Source: CAYTNY01 sp964439215 (lineage in GTDB: Bacteria > Oederibacteriota > PGYV01 > CAYTNY01). From it: a stretch of 17,679 bases of DNA. A model generated the notes under the pieces. That model was not told the origin of the DNA. It ran no database searches and saw only the letters and a list, made by a program, of their open reading frames with translations. Shown here in pieces: positions 1 to 6,559 of the stretch. The stretch spans positions 1 through 17,679 of the forward strand of contig CAYTNY010000048.1 of NCBI GenBank assembly GCA_964439215.1, written 5' to 3'. The position numbers were made by a program, and so were the translations under genes. Each line of letters opens with the position of its first letter. Position 1 is the stretch's first letter.

Positions 1-95
1 GAAAAAAAGCAGGGGATCTTTTAGGCAGAAGGGCAGAAATCTTCGGAGGGGCAGTACTGATAAGCATAGGGATTAAAACCGTGATCGGAGGGTGA
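1..95 (+). CDS. mntP: MntP-like manganese efflux pump, C-terminal end only
   Basis: An open frame enters from the left edge (first full codon at 3) and stops at TGA 93-95, giving 30 residues. The residues RRAEIFGGAVLISIGIKTV match the usual end of the MntP/DUF204 family, where a G(R/K)(R/K)AEILGG segment leads into the last membrane helix (IGIGxKIL-like). MntP is an inner-membrane protein of six helices that exports Mn2+. The other two forward frames stop at 24 and 76 and give no recognisable protein. The family call rests on this short tail only, so the pump's specificity and integrity are unknown. The next gene starts 130 bases downstream. A small 5-bp hairpin (114-126) lies between them without a T-run, so no terminator is visible and co-transcription is possible. 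Confidence 0.72.
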   Translation, partial: KKAGDLLGRRAEIFGGAVLISIGIKTVIGG

Positions 96-225
96 GAGGA
101 TTGGAAGAACGGAAAGCCGGCGGCTTGGCGGAGGTCATAGTTCATAAATTAAGGTTTAAAACGAAAATAAAATTGAATGCGGTGTGGAAGGCCGGGAAAA
201 CGCGGGAAACTATCGGGAGGAAAAG

Positions 226-1461
226 ATGAAAGGTTATTCAGACCAAAGTATGATCGGGAAAGCAGAGAAATATATACGTTTTTTGAGTGTATCAATAAAA
301 GACAGAAGCGTTGGCAGCCGCGGTAATATACGTGCTGTTGATTTCTTTGAAAAAAAACTTAAAAAATCAGGATGGTCAACATCTAAAAAAAAATTCACGG
401 CGCTTGATTGGGATACGAATGGGGCAAGGGCTGTATGCGGAGGAAAATACTTTAAAGTTTATCCGGCTCCGTATTCAAATGGATGTAAAATAAAAGGGGA
501 ACTTGTTGCCGCCGAAAATATGAAAGAACTTTCCGGCGTTGATGCACGGGGGAAGATACTTCTCCTTTACGGGAAAATAGCTTCGCAGCAGTTAATGCCC
601 AAAAATTTTACTTTTTATAATCCTGAAGACAGCAGGAAAACAGTATCACTGCTTGAAAAAAGCCGTGCAGGAGCAATTATATGCGCCACTGGAAGGAATG
701 CGTCGCTTGCCGGAGGAGTTTACCCATTTCCGCTTATTGAAGATGGTGATTTTGATATTTCTTCAGTTTATATGACTGAAAGCGAAGGGCGCAGATTATT
801 AAAAAAGGAAGGACAGGTCGCGGAAGTTATTTCTGATTCGAAACGAATAACATCCAAGGCGTATAATGTTACCGGTGTAATGAAAGGACAAAAAAAAACA
901 AAGATCGTAATAAGCGCCCATATTGACGCAAAAAAAGGATCCCCGGGCGCGATTGATAATGCCGCGGGTGTTGGTGTTGCTGTTTTGCTTTTGCTTGCAG
1001 AATCACTTCGGGACAGCTCTCTGAAAGAGAGTGTTGAACTTGTGGCTTTTAACGGCGAAGACTATTATTCGGTTCCGGGCCAGATGCTTTATATAAAAGA
1101 GAATAAAGGGCGGTTTGATAAGGTTGCGGTAAATATAAACATTGACGGTGCGGGGTTTAAGAGAGGCGGCAGTGTTTTGTCTTTTTTTGGGCTGCCCGCG
1201 GAGATAAAAAAGAAAGCAAAACAGACTCTCAGGAATTATCCTTTTCTTTCAGAAGGCCCTCAATGGCCGCAGGGGGATCACAGTATCTTTGTTCAAAACG
1301 GACGCCCGGCAATAGCGGTTACATCAAAATGGTTCCTTGATAATATCTCAACACAAACGATAACCCACACGCCGAAGGATAATTTTTCAATTGTAAGCCC
1401 CGCCAAAACCGCGGAGCTTGCGGCAGCTCTTGATTTTCTTGTGAGAAGAATAGGGGAATAG
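226..1461 (+). CDS. Zinc-dependent peptidase, M28 family, probably cytoplasmic
   Basis: A 411-residue metallopeptidase of the M28 (aminopeptidase Y/S) family, which removes N-terminal residues from peptides using two zinc ions. The metal and catalytic residues are visible in order: H232 in HIDAKKGSPG, D244 in DNAAG, general base E278 and ligand D279 in NGEDYY, D307 in NIDGAG and H381 in THTPKDN. Most relatives have Glu-Glu where this has Glu-Asp. Residues of about 85-190 between the N-terminus and the zinc core look like a PA-type insertion (GVDARGKILLLYG). No signal peptide or membrane helix is seen, so it probably works inside the cell, perhaps in peptide recycling. I chose ATG 226 because GGGAGG at 215-220 sits five bases before it; an in-frame GTG at 184 has no comparable ribosome site. 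The substrate cannot be predicted. Confidence 0.85.
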   Translation: MKGYSDQSMIGKAEKYIRFLSVSIKDRSVGSRGNIRAVDFFEKKLKKSGWSTSKKKFTALDWDTNGARAVCGGKYFKVYPAPYSNGCKIKGELVAAENMKELSGVDARGKILLLYGKIASQQLMPKNFTFYNPEDSRKTVSLLEKSRAGAIICATGRNASLAGGVYPFPLIEDGDFDISSVYMTESEGRRLLKKEGQVAEVISDSKRITSKAYNVTGVMKGQKKTKIVISAHIDAKKGSPGAIDNAAGVGVAVLLLLAESLRDSSLKESVELVAFNGEDYYSVPGQMLYIKENKGRFDKVAVNINIDGAGFKRGGSVLSFFGLPAEIKKKAKQTLRNYPFLSEGPQWPQGDHSIFVQNGRPAIAVTSKWFLDNISTQTITHTPKDNFSIVSPAKTAELAAALDFLVRRIGE

Positions 1462-1645
1462 GAAAAACCGGGAAAAGGGAATGGCTGGAGAATTATCAAT
1501 AAAAAAATACATTGAACGCAGAGTGTGAAACGGGAACCGGGGGCCGGTGCTTTACAAAGCTCAATGTTTAAAAATCTTTTGTTTTTTTGAAATTTGAAAT
1601 ATTATTCTCAAAACTCCAGACCCAAGGTTTTCTGTTTCCCCGTGC

Positions 1646-3013
1646 TCAGGGTTTAAGTTCTTTCACCAGTGTGTCGCTCAGGCGCATGAAATCAAGTATG
1701 GAATTGTTCAGGTTCATGCGTGCAGTGATCTCCCGGAAACGCGCGTCTTCTGCGGCATTTACGGCATCTATCAGGCTGTTGAACGAACTTCTGGTTCTGT
1801 TAAAATATTGTTTTTCGTCGTTTAATATCTTTAAGGCGATCTCGTGTTTTTCTTTTGCGAGTTCCGCGATCTTTCTTCCGGACTGTATTTCGGAAAAAAC
1901 AGAGGACAGCGACGCGGCAAGGCTGAGACTGTCCCGGTTTAAACGGAGTTCTGTTTTATGTTTTTCGAGTTTTGCGGTTTCAAATTCCGCGCGGTTTCTG
2001 CCGGAAAAAGGCACCGGGAAATCTATTCTGAATCCCGTATAATAAGTATGCTCCGCCGGAGCCCGGAGAAAGGCGCCGGAGCCGTCTGTTTTGTATCCTG
2101 CGGTCATATCCACTCCGGGCAGAAGGCTGTTGAAGGCCCTTGCTTCGCTTACGCCTGCTTTTTTTGAAAGAAGTTCAAGGATCTTTTTTGTGCGGCTCTT
2201 TTCATATATGCGGTCTTCATTTATTTCGGACGGTATTTTGGAGTTATTATATATTCCCGGATCCGACGGCGTTATGTTATTCCCGGTTCTCAGCGCTGTT
2301 TTTATCAGATTTTCGGATTCAGTATACTGTTGTTTTATACGGATCAGATTTTCTTTTCTGTTTATATTCTGGAGCCTGGCTTTATTTACATCCATTTCAT
2401 AGGCGATTCCGGCTTCTTTTTTTTCAGTGATATTATCAATAAGATTATTGCTTTCTTTTAAAGCCGCTTCAGCGGCTTTAAGTGCGGCGTGATTTGAGTA
2501 CCAGGAAAAGTACAGTTTTATAATAGAGGCGAGATATTCTTCGTATGCTTCAATTGTCTGATATTCGGCTGTTTCCATGGCGTAATCCTGTATTTCCGCC
2601 AGCATTCTGTCTGCGCTGCCGAATGCATTTTCAGCAAGCGGCTGTGAAATATAAGCGTGAAAAGAGGACTGTCCGCCGCTGTTTGAAGAACCGGCGGTAA
2701 TAATGCTGTAATCAGCATTCAGGCGTGTTCCTGCCGGCAGAAAGAGTTTTGAAAGAGAAATGTCCGTTGTCTGAGCGCCTGTTTCGCCGGTATCGGCGGA
2801 AAAACCATACTGTCCTTTGACCGAAAGTATAAGGTCCTCGGCAGGAAGCGCAAGTGCTTTGCTGTATTTTATCTGCGCCATATCCGCAAGTATTTCCTGA
2901 AATGCCGGATCGTTTTTAACCGCTGTTTGTATAAAATTATCAATGGTTATTTCTTCTGCCCGAAGAAATGCGGCAATAAAAAGCATTGTTAAAAGCATTG
3001 CGGCTTTTTTCAT
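1646..3013 (-). CDS. TolC-family outer-membrane efflux channel
   Basis: A 455-residue outer-membrane factor, within the normal TolC length of about 430-490. Residues 1-19 form a typical signal peptide: MKK, a hydrophobic stretch, then LRA before EE. The rest shows the two-fold layout of the OEP family: long alanine- and glutamate-rich helices (about 150-250 and 350-440) that would build the periplasmic alpha-barrel, and Gly/Ser/Tyr-rich segments for the beta-barrel. The GIAYEMDVNKARLQ stretch is the recurrent helix motif of the family. Such channels connect inner-membrane pumps or type I secretion systems to the outside. No membrane-fusion protein or pump is encoded beside it, so the partner must lie elsewhere. 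It follows the MarR gene after 143 bases with no obvious terminator between. The ATG is preceded by AAAGGAGG at good spacing. The exported substrate is unknown. Confidence 0.86.
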   Translation of the reverse strand: MKKAAMLLTMLFIAAFLRAEEITIDNFIQTAVKNDPAFQEILADMAQIKYSKALALPAEDLILSVKGQYGFSADTGETGAQTTDISLSKLFLPAGTRLNADYSIITAGSSNSGGQSSFHAYISQPLAENAFGSADRMLAEIQDYAMETAEYQTIEAYEEYLASIIKLYFSWYSNHAALKAAEAALKESNNLIDNITEKKEAGIAYEMDVNKARLQNINRKENLIRIKQQYTESENLIKTALRTGNNITPSDPGIYNNSKIPSEINEDRIYEKSRTKKILELLSKKAGVSEARAFNSLLPGVDMTAGYKTDGSGAFLRAPAEHTYYTGFRIDFPVPFSGRNRAEFETAKLEKHKTELRLNRDSLSLAASLSSVFSEIQSGRKIAELAKEKHEIALKILNDEKQYFNRTRSSFNSLIDAVNAAEDARFREITARMNLNNSILDFMRLSDTLVKELKP

Positions 3014-3083
3014 TATTCCTCCTTTGAAAAACGATATATAAAATTTAAAATGATGCGGTAATAATACAATATATAAAAACTTT

Positions 3084-3089
3084 AGTATA
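3084..3089 (-). promoter_or_regulatory. Possible -10 box for the TolC gene
   Basis: The 143-base AT-rich leader between the MarR and TolC genes contains TATACT on the minus strand (5 of 6 matches to the -10 consensus), about 70 bases before the TolC start codon. No good -35 hexamer lies at 16-18 bases upstream, so this is weak. The GTTG-N6-CAAC palindrome found before the upstream NmrA-like gene is not repeated here. TolC may therefore depend on read-through from the upstream genes, on this weak promoter, or on both. Confidence 0.25.
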
Positions 3090-3156
3090 CATAATTTGAC
3101 GCAGAAATACAGGCGCCGGTTCCATTTTTTCTTTTACGCTTAAAATCAGCGGAAAG

Positions 3157-3591
3157 TTATCTTACCTCATTTTCCGCATTGGCTGCCATTATTTCCAGGA
3201 TTCTTACTATTGCATTGAATTCTTTTCCCGTGATGCCTTTGGATACCGCCCGCGACCAGTCAGCCAGTGATTTTCTTATGACAGGTATTGTTTTTCTGCC
3301 CTTATCCGTTAAGTGCAGACGCTGTATTCTTTTGTCTTTTTTGTCTGTTTCTGTTTTTATCAGTTTTGAGTTTCTGAGTTTTTTTATTATTCTGGATATA
3401 TTGGCTTTATCCGTAAGAAGTTCGCCGCACAGGCCCTCCTGAGTAATGCCGGGATTGTCATTTATGACCATAAGACATCCGTGCCAGCCGGGGAGCAGCC
3501 CCTGGGGGCCGAGTTTTTTATTCATGAAAACAGAACCAAATCTGTAAAGCACAGATACATATTTTCCGAAACGGACGGTTGATGCGGACAT
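3157..3591 (-). CDS. MarR-family transcriptional regulator
   Basis: A 144-residue winged-helix regulator of typical MarR length. The fold is readable: a dimerisation helix at about 5-25, helix-turn-helix at about 48-78 (recognition helix around KANISRIIKKL), and the beta wing at about 80-97 with the family DxR-type turn (DKKDKRIQRLHLTDKG), then C-terminal dimer helices. MarR proteins are usually dimeric repressors released by phenolic ligands or oxidants; Cys39 and Cys55 are present, but nothing shows they are sensors. The gene lies 13 bases behind the NmrA-like gene, and its ribosome site (AAGGAG) sits in that gap, so the two form an operon. Two matching palindromes over the operon promoter at 4539-4590 are the likely autoregulatory targets. 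Control of the downstream TolC gene is plausible by read-through. The ligand is unknown. Confidence 0.9.
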   Translation of the reverse strand: MSASTVRFGKYVSVLYRFGSVFMNKKLGPQGLLPGWHGCLMVINDNPGITQEGLCGELLTDKANISRIIKKLRNSKLIKTETDKKDKRIQRLHLTDKGRKTIPVIRKSLADWSRAVSKGITGKEFNAIVRILEIMAANAENEVR

Positions 3592-3604
3592 GTTATTCTC
3601 CTTA

Positions 3605-4483
3605 TTATTTTATTTTACGCGGTTCCCATACGTCAAGATTTCTTATTACAAAGTTTTCAAAACTTCCCGGATCTCTGCCGGTAAGGTTTTTGAAGGTATT
3701 GGTTTTTTTTCCGGCTTTTCCCAGTCTGCAGAGAGTATACAGTGCAGACATAACAAGGGTAAAAGGTATGGAATATCCCCGGCGGATTTTCCGGAAAATG
3801 AATTTTAACAGGCCGGGGCCGCTGTATGTGACAGTTCTGCCGAGATATTTTGACAGAATTCGGGCGGCTTCGTGATAAGTTATGCTGTCTCTGCCGGTGA
3901 GTTCGTATGCTTTGTGAATATGGCTGTTTTCAGTAAGGATTTTTGCGGCTGTTTCGGCGATATCTTTAACATCAATAAAACTTGTTCTGCCGTTTCCGGC
4001 GGGAATAAATATTTCGTTGTTATATTTTATTTCATCTCGGTGAGTGGTCGACAGGTTCTGCATAAAGAATGAAGGCCTTAAAAAAGTATAAGGGGCGTTT
4101 TTTCTTATCATATAAAGTTCTATTTTTCTGTGAGGTGTTATTGGATTGTTCTGAGCGCCCTGCAGGGACAGAAAAACGATCTGTCTGATGCCGGATTTTA
4201 AGGCGGCATCTATAAAAGGGAACATATATTTTTTTACGTTTGATATCTGCGGCGGTCTTATTAAAAAAATACGGTCAATTCCATTAAATGTTATATTCCG
4301 CGGCCTGCCGTCAAATATAACCTGCCTCATTTCTATGCCGGGGCATATATCCGATAGTTTTTTTGCTGCGGCTCCTGTGTCTGTTGTACCGGCGGCAGGG
4401 CGCAGTCCTTTTTGGCATAGTTTTTTTATAAGTTCTATGCCTGTGTTTCCTCCTGCGCCTGTAACAAGTATTTTTTTGTTCAT
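3605..4483 (-). CDS. NmrA-like NAD(P)-binding atypical short-chain dehydrogenase
   Basis: A 292-residue Rossmann-fold protein of the NmrA/atypical SDR group. The dinucleotide-binding loop TGAGGNTG stands at residues 8-15 with the GxxGxxG spacing expected for this group, directly after the first beta strand (KKILV). The C-terminal part, with TGRDPGSFENFV, resembles the end of NmrA-like quinone-oxidoreductase relatives. Members either reduce quinones or enals with NAD(P)H or act as redox-sensing regulators, and sequence alone does not separate these. The ATG at 4483 has GAGG seven bases before it, and the Rossmann strand starts immediately after. An in-frame ATG 69 bases upstream (4552) falls inside the operator and at the predicted transcription start, so it is rejected. 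This is the first gene of the minus-strand unit with the MarR regulator; a detoxification role in electrophile or aromatic stress is an inference from that pairing. Confidence 0.82.
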   Translation of the reverse strand: MNKKILVTGAGGNTGIELIKKLCQKGLRPAAGTTDTGAAAKKLSDICPGIEMRQVIFDGRPRNITFNGIDRIFLIRPPQISNVKKYMFPFIDAALKSGIRQIVFLSLQGAQNNPITPHRKIELYMIRKNAPYTFLRPSFFMQNLSTTHRDEIKYNNEIFIPAGNGRTSFIDVKDIAETAAKILTENSHIHKAYELTGRDSITYHEAARILSKYLGRTVTYSGPGLLKFIFRKIRRGYSIPFTLVMSALYTLCRLGKAGKKTNTFKNLTGRDPGSFENFVIRNLDVWEPRKIK

Positions 4484-4538
4484 TATCTGCCTCTTTTTTG
4501 CGGCAGGGACGGGTAAAGAGCCGCATAAATTGAAAAAT

Positions 4539-4554
4539 AGTTGACCAATCAACT
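4539..4554. promoter_or_regulatory. Operator palindrome 1 (likely MarR-type site)
   Basis: A perfect 16-base inverted repeat, AGTTGA-CCAA-TCAACT. It covers the expected start of transcription (about 4550) of the promoter at 4557-4585, so a bound protein would block initiation. It shares the GTTG-N6-CAAC frame with the second palindrome at 4572-4587, with centres 33 bases apart, close to three helical turns. As I recall, MexR of Pseudomonas, also a MarR protein, binds pairs of inverted GTTGA half-sites with a five-base gap; here the gap is four. Confidence 0.7.
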
Positions 4555-4556
4555 AA

Positions 4557-4585
4557 AATATAACTGAAAAAGGTTGTCTTGTCAA
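4557..4585 (-). promoter_or_regulatory. Sigma-70 promoter of the NmrA-like/MarR operon
   Basis: Read on the minus strand, a perfect -35 box TTGACA (4585-4580) is followed by a 17-base spacer and the -10 box TATATT (4562-4557, 5 of 6 matches). The predicted start near 4550 leaves a leader of about 67 bases before the ATG at 4483. The -35 box lies inside one palindrome and the start site inside the other, as expected for a strong promoter that is normally held off by a repressor. Confidence 0.78.
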
Positions 4586-4590
4586 CCTTT
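4569..4590. promoter_or_regulatory. Operator palindrome 2 overlapping the -35 box
   Basis: A perfect inverted repeat, AAAGGTTG-TCTTGT-CAACCTTT, containing the same GTTG-N6-CAAC frame as palindrome 1. It includes the whole -35 hexamer of the minus-strand promoter. As RNA it could also form an 8-bp hairpin, but transcripts from the mapped promoter start downstream of it, so a DNA operator is the better reading. The bound protein is most likely the MarR regulator encoded two genes downstream. Confidence 0.68.
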
Positions 4591-4652
4591 ATTTAAGAAA
4601 ATGCTTTAAAAACAGGGGTTTTCAGGCACGGAAAGAGCATAGAATAAATGTT

Positions 4653-4672
4653 GAATTTTCCCGCAAAAATTC
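4653..4672. promoter_or_regulatory. Inverted repeat abutting the yceD/fab promoter
   Basis: A perfect 7-base inverted repeat, GAATTTT-CCCGCA-AAAATTC, ending at the base before the -35 box TTGACA (4673). The position suits an activator or repressor site, or an UP-like A/T element. It does not match the FapR or FabR operator forms that I know. Arms this AT-rich can arise by chance, so the regulatory role is only a possibility. Confidence 0.35.
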
Positions 4673-4701
4673 TTGACATAATAAGCCTCATATTGTACGA
4701 T
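4673..4701 (+). promoter_or_regulatory. Sigma-70 promoter of the yceD-rpmF-plsX-fab cluster
   Basis: A perfect -35 box TTGACA (4673-4678), a 17-base spacer and a weaker -10 box TACGAT (4696-4701, 4 of 6 matches). Transcription would start near 4708, about 72 bases before the yceD ATG. No other comparable promoter was seen ahead of the fatty-acid genes, so this probably drives much of the cluster. It points away from the minus-strand promoter at 4557-4585, making this a divergent control region. Confidence 0.6.
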
Positions 4702-4779
4702 AATTCCACTTTTTGAGAAAAGTATTTGTAATAGCGTTGAAATATCAATTATTACAGTAAAAAGGAAAGGTTATTTGAC

Positions 4780-5298
4780 ATGTTCAGGATAAATCTTGCT
4801 TCATTTGAAAACAGAAAAGAGTTTAATCTCTCTGTTACAAGCAAAGACATTGCTTTTGACAGCGGTATTGAGATTAAAGATGAACTTATAGTCGATGTTG
4901 TGCTGACCAAAGATACAAATAAATCTGTTGTGGCGCAGGTAGATATAAAAGGCGTTTTGGCGGTGGACTGCGGCAGGTGCCTGGAGAAATTTGAAACTCC
5001 TGTGGAGGCACAGTTTGCGGCGATATATAGGGATAAAGAGTTTTTTTCCGGGGACGACAGGGAAAGCGACGTGATCGCCTATGAAAATAACGAACTGGAT
5101 CTTTATGATTTTCTGCGGCAGTCGCTGCTTCTGGAAATACCCATGAAACCGCTGTGCAGTGAAGAATGCAGGGGTTTTTGTTCTGTGTGCGGAGCAAATC
5201 TTAATGAAAAAGAATGCGGGTGCGACAGAGATATGAAACTGCATCCGTTTGAGAATCTTGAAAAACTGAAATACAGGAAAAAAGATACTGAAAAGTAA
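4780..5298 (+). CDS. yceD: YceD/DUF177 family protein, linked to large ribosomal subunit
   Basis: A 172-residue protein of the DUF177 (YceD) family, which almost always precedes rpmF, as here. Family members in bacteria and plastids have been tied to 23S rRNA accumulation and ribosome assembly; the biochemical mechanism is not settled. The cysteine pattern is clear: DCGRCLEKF at about 66-74 and a C-terminal cluster of six cysteines at about 126-149 (CSEEC, CSVCG, ECGC), which probably binds a metal. No signal peptide or membrane helix is present. AAGGAAAGG ends nine bases before the ATG. It is 26 bases ahead of rpmF and heads the ribosomal/fatty-acid operon. Length and motifs are ordinary for the family. 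Confidence 0.88.
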   Translation: MFRINLASFENRKEFNLSVTSKDIAFDSGIEIKDELIVDVVLTKDTNKSVVAQVDIKGVLAVDCGRCLEKFETPVEAQFAAIYRDKEFFSGDDRESDVIAYENNELDLYDFLRQSLLLEIPMKPLCSEECRGFCSVCGANLNEKECGCDRDMKLHPFENLEKLKYRKKDTEK

Positions 5299-5324
5299 CT
5301 ATAAAGAATACCGGAGGATAATAA

Positions 5325-5513
5325 ATGGCAAATTTAACAAGAAAGACTTCAAAATCAAAATCAAGATCAAGAACCGCGGCGAATATGAAGCTGAAACAGA
5401 AGATAAATGCGGTGGAATGTCCAAACTGTCATGCAAAAAGACTTCCACACAGAGTATGCGGCAGCTGCGGTTTTTATGACGGCAGAGAAGCCGTGAAAAA
5501 GGATATGGAATAA
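5325..5513 (+). CDS. rpmF: Large-subunit ribosomal protein bL32
   Basis: A 62-residue ribosomal protein bL32 of the 50S subunit. It has the basic Ser/Lys/Arg-rich N-terminus (KTSKSKSRSRTAA) and a zinc-ribbon: CPNC at about 33-36 and CGSCG at about 46-50. All four cysteines are present, so this is the zinc-binding (C+) form. GGAGG lies eight bases before the ATG. It lies between yceD and plsX with 26-base gaps on each side, the conserved order in many bacteria. Confidence 0.96.
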   Translation: MANLTRKTSKSKSRSRTAANMKLKQKINAVECPNCHAKRLPHRVCGSCGFYDGREAVKKDME

Positions 5514-5539
5514 TTAAAAGGCGCTGAGGGAGAAAAATA

Positions 5540-6559
5540 TTGAAAATTGTTCTTGATGCAATGGGCGGCGACAATGCTCCTGATGTAGAGGTGGAAGGCG
5601 CTGTTCTTGCGCTCCGTGAATCCGATGAGATTTCTGTTGTTCTTGTGGGACGGGAAGAAAAAATCATTAAAAAGATGGATGCCCTGAATGTATCGGAGAA
5701 TATAAGAAAAAGAATTGAAATAGTAAATGCCGGTGAAATTATAACAATGTCGGAAAAACCGGCTGTTGCTTTTAAGAAGAAGCCTGATGCTTCTATTGTT
5801 GTTGCGACGGGTCTTTTAAAGGAAGAGCGGGGCGACGCTCTTGTATCGGCGGGAAATACGGGTGCTGTTGTGGTAGCATCGCTTCTGAAAATAGGCAGGC
5901 TCAACGGCGTTAAAAGGCCGGCGATCCTTACTCCCATGCCCTCAAATTCAGGGACAACGGTAATACTTGACGCGGGCGCAAATGTTGACTGCAAGCCGGT
6001 TCATCTGGCGCAGTTTGCGGTTATGGGAAATGCTTATTCGCGGTATATACTTGAGATTGATGTTCCGAGAGTGGGGCTGCTGAGCGTGGGCGAAGAAGAA
6101 GCAAAAGGAAATGAACTTACTGCAGAGACAAGGATGCTGATAAACAAATTAAAACTTAAATTCATAGGAAATGTTGAAGGCCGCGACGCAACCAACGGCA
6201 GGGCTGATGTTGTGGTGTGCGACGGTTTTGTCGGAAATGTTATTTTAAAGACAGCCGAAGGTGTAGGGAACTTTATAAGCGAGAATTTAAAGGAACAGAT
6301 TTCAAAAGGATTTATTTTAAGAAAACTGGGAGCATTGTTTTTAAAAGGGGCGTTTGTTGAGATGAAGAAAAGAACGGATCCCAATAATTACGGCGGGGCC
6401 CCGCTTCTGGGCATAAAAAAACCCGTAATAATAACACACGGCAGCATACGCGCGGAAGGAATAAAGAATGCGGTGAAAGTCGCGTCCAAATTCATTAAAA
6501 AGCATATAAATGAAGAAATTGAGCAGGCAATCAGTGGAATGGAGGAGGAAGGTGGCTAA
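5540..6559 (+). CDS. plsX: Phosphate acyltransferase PlsX
   Basis: A 339-residue PlsX, normal for the family. It converts acyl-ACP and phosphate to acyl-phosphate, the donor used by membrane PlsY to acylate glycerol-3-phosphate, and so links fatty acid synthesis to phospholipid synthesis. It is a soluble protein that works at the inner face of the membrane. The N-terminal signature KIVLDAMGGDNAPD (2-15), the VILDAGANVDC stretch and the C-terminal VGNVILKTAEGV segment are present. The start is TTG at 5540, preceded by GAGGGAG seven bases away; no ATG fits the conserved N-terminus. The stop codon overlaps the next gene, fabH, by eight bases, indicating translational coupling. Confidence 0.95.
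   Translation: MKIVLDAMGGDNAPDVEVEGAVLALRESDEISVVLVGREEKIIKKMDALNVSENIRKRIEIVNAGEIITMSEKPAVAFKKKPDASIVVATGLLKEERGDALVSAGNTGAVVVASLLKIGRLNGVKRPAILTPMPSNSGTTVILDAGANVDCKPVHLAQFAVMGNAYSRYILEIDVPRVGLLSVGEEEAKGNELTAETRMLINKLKLKFIGNVEGRDATNGRADVVVCDGFVGNVILKTAEGVGNFISENLKEQISKGFILRKLGALFLKGAFVEMKKRTDPNNYGGAPLLGIKKPVIITHGSIRAEGIKNAVKVASKFIKKHINEEIEQAISGMEEEGG

Noticed and set aside
184..225. Longer start (GTG 184) for the M28 peptidase.
   Set aside because: No good ribosome site precedes it, while GGGAGG sits five bases before ATG 226.
96..225. Promoter or regulatory RNA between the mntP end and the M28 gene.
   Set aside because: AT-rich pieces such as TAAAAT occur, but no -35 lies at workable spacing, and the 5-bp hairpin at 114-126 lacks a T-run.
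1462..1645. Possible terminator between the convergent M28 and TolC genes (hairpins ACCGG-GGG-CCGGT at 1536-1548 and GCTTT-AC-AAAGC at 1549-1560, T-rich stretch at 1577-1588).
   Set aside because: The stems are only 5 bp and 16 or more bases separate them from the T-run, so I do not call a terminator with confidence, although one is expected here.
4484..4552. Longer N-terminus for the NmrA-like protein from ATG 4552.
   Set aside because: It begins inside the operator at the predicted transcription start and adds 23 residues before the Rossmann strand; ATG 4483 has a proper ribosome site.
5299..5994. Long minus-strand open frame opposite rpmF/plsX, and similar antisense frames opposite fabG, the acyl-CoA dehydrogenase, etfB and ppdK.
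   Set aside because: They lie fully opposite strongly conserved genes, show no recognisable domain and are explained by codon bias of the sense strand.
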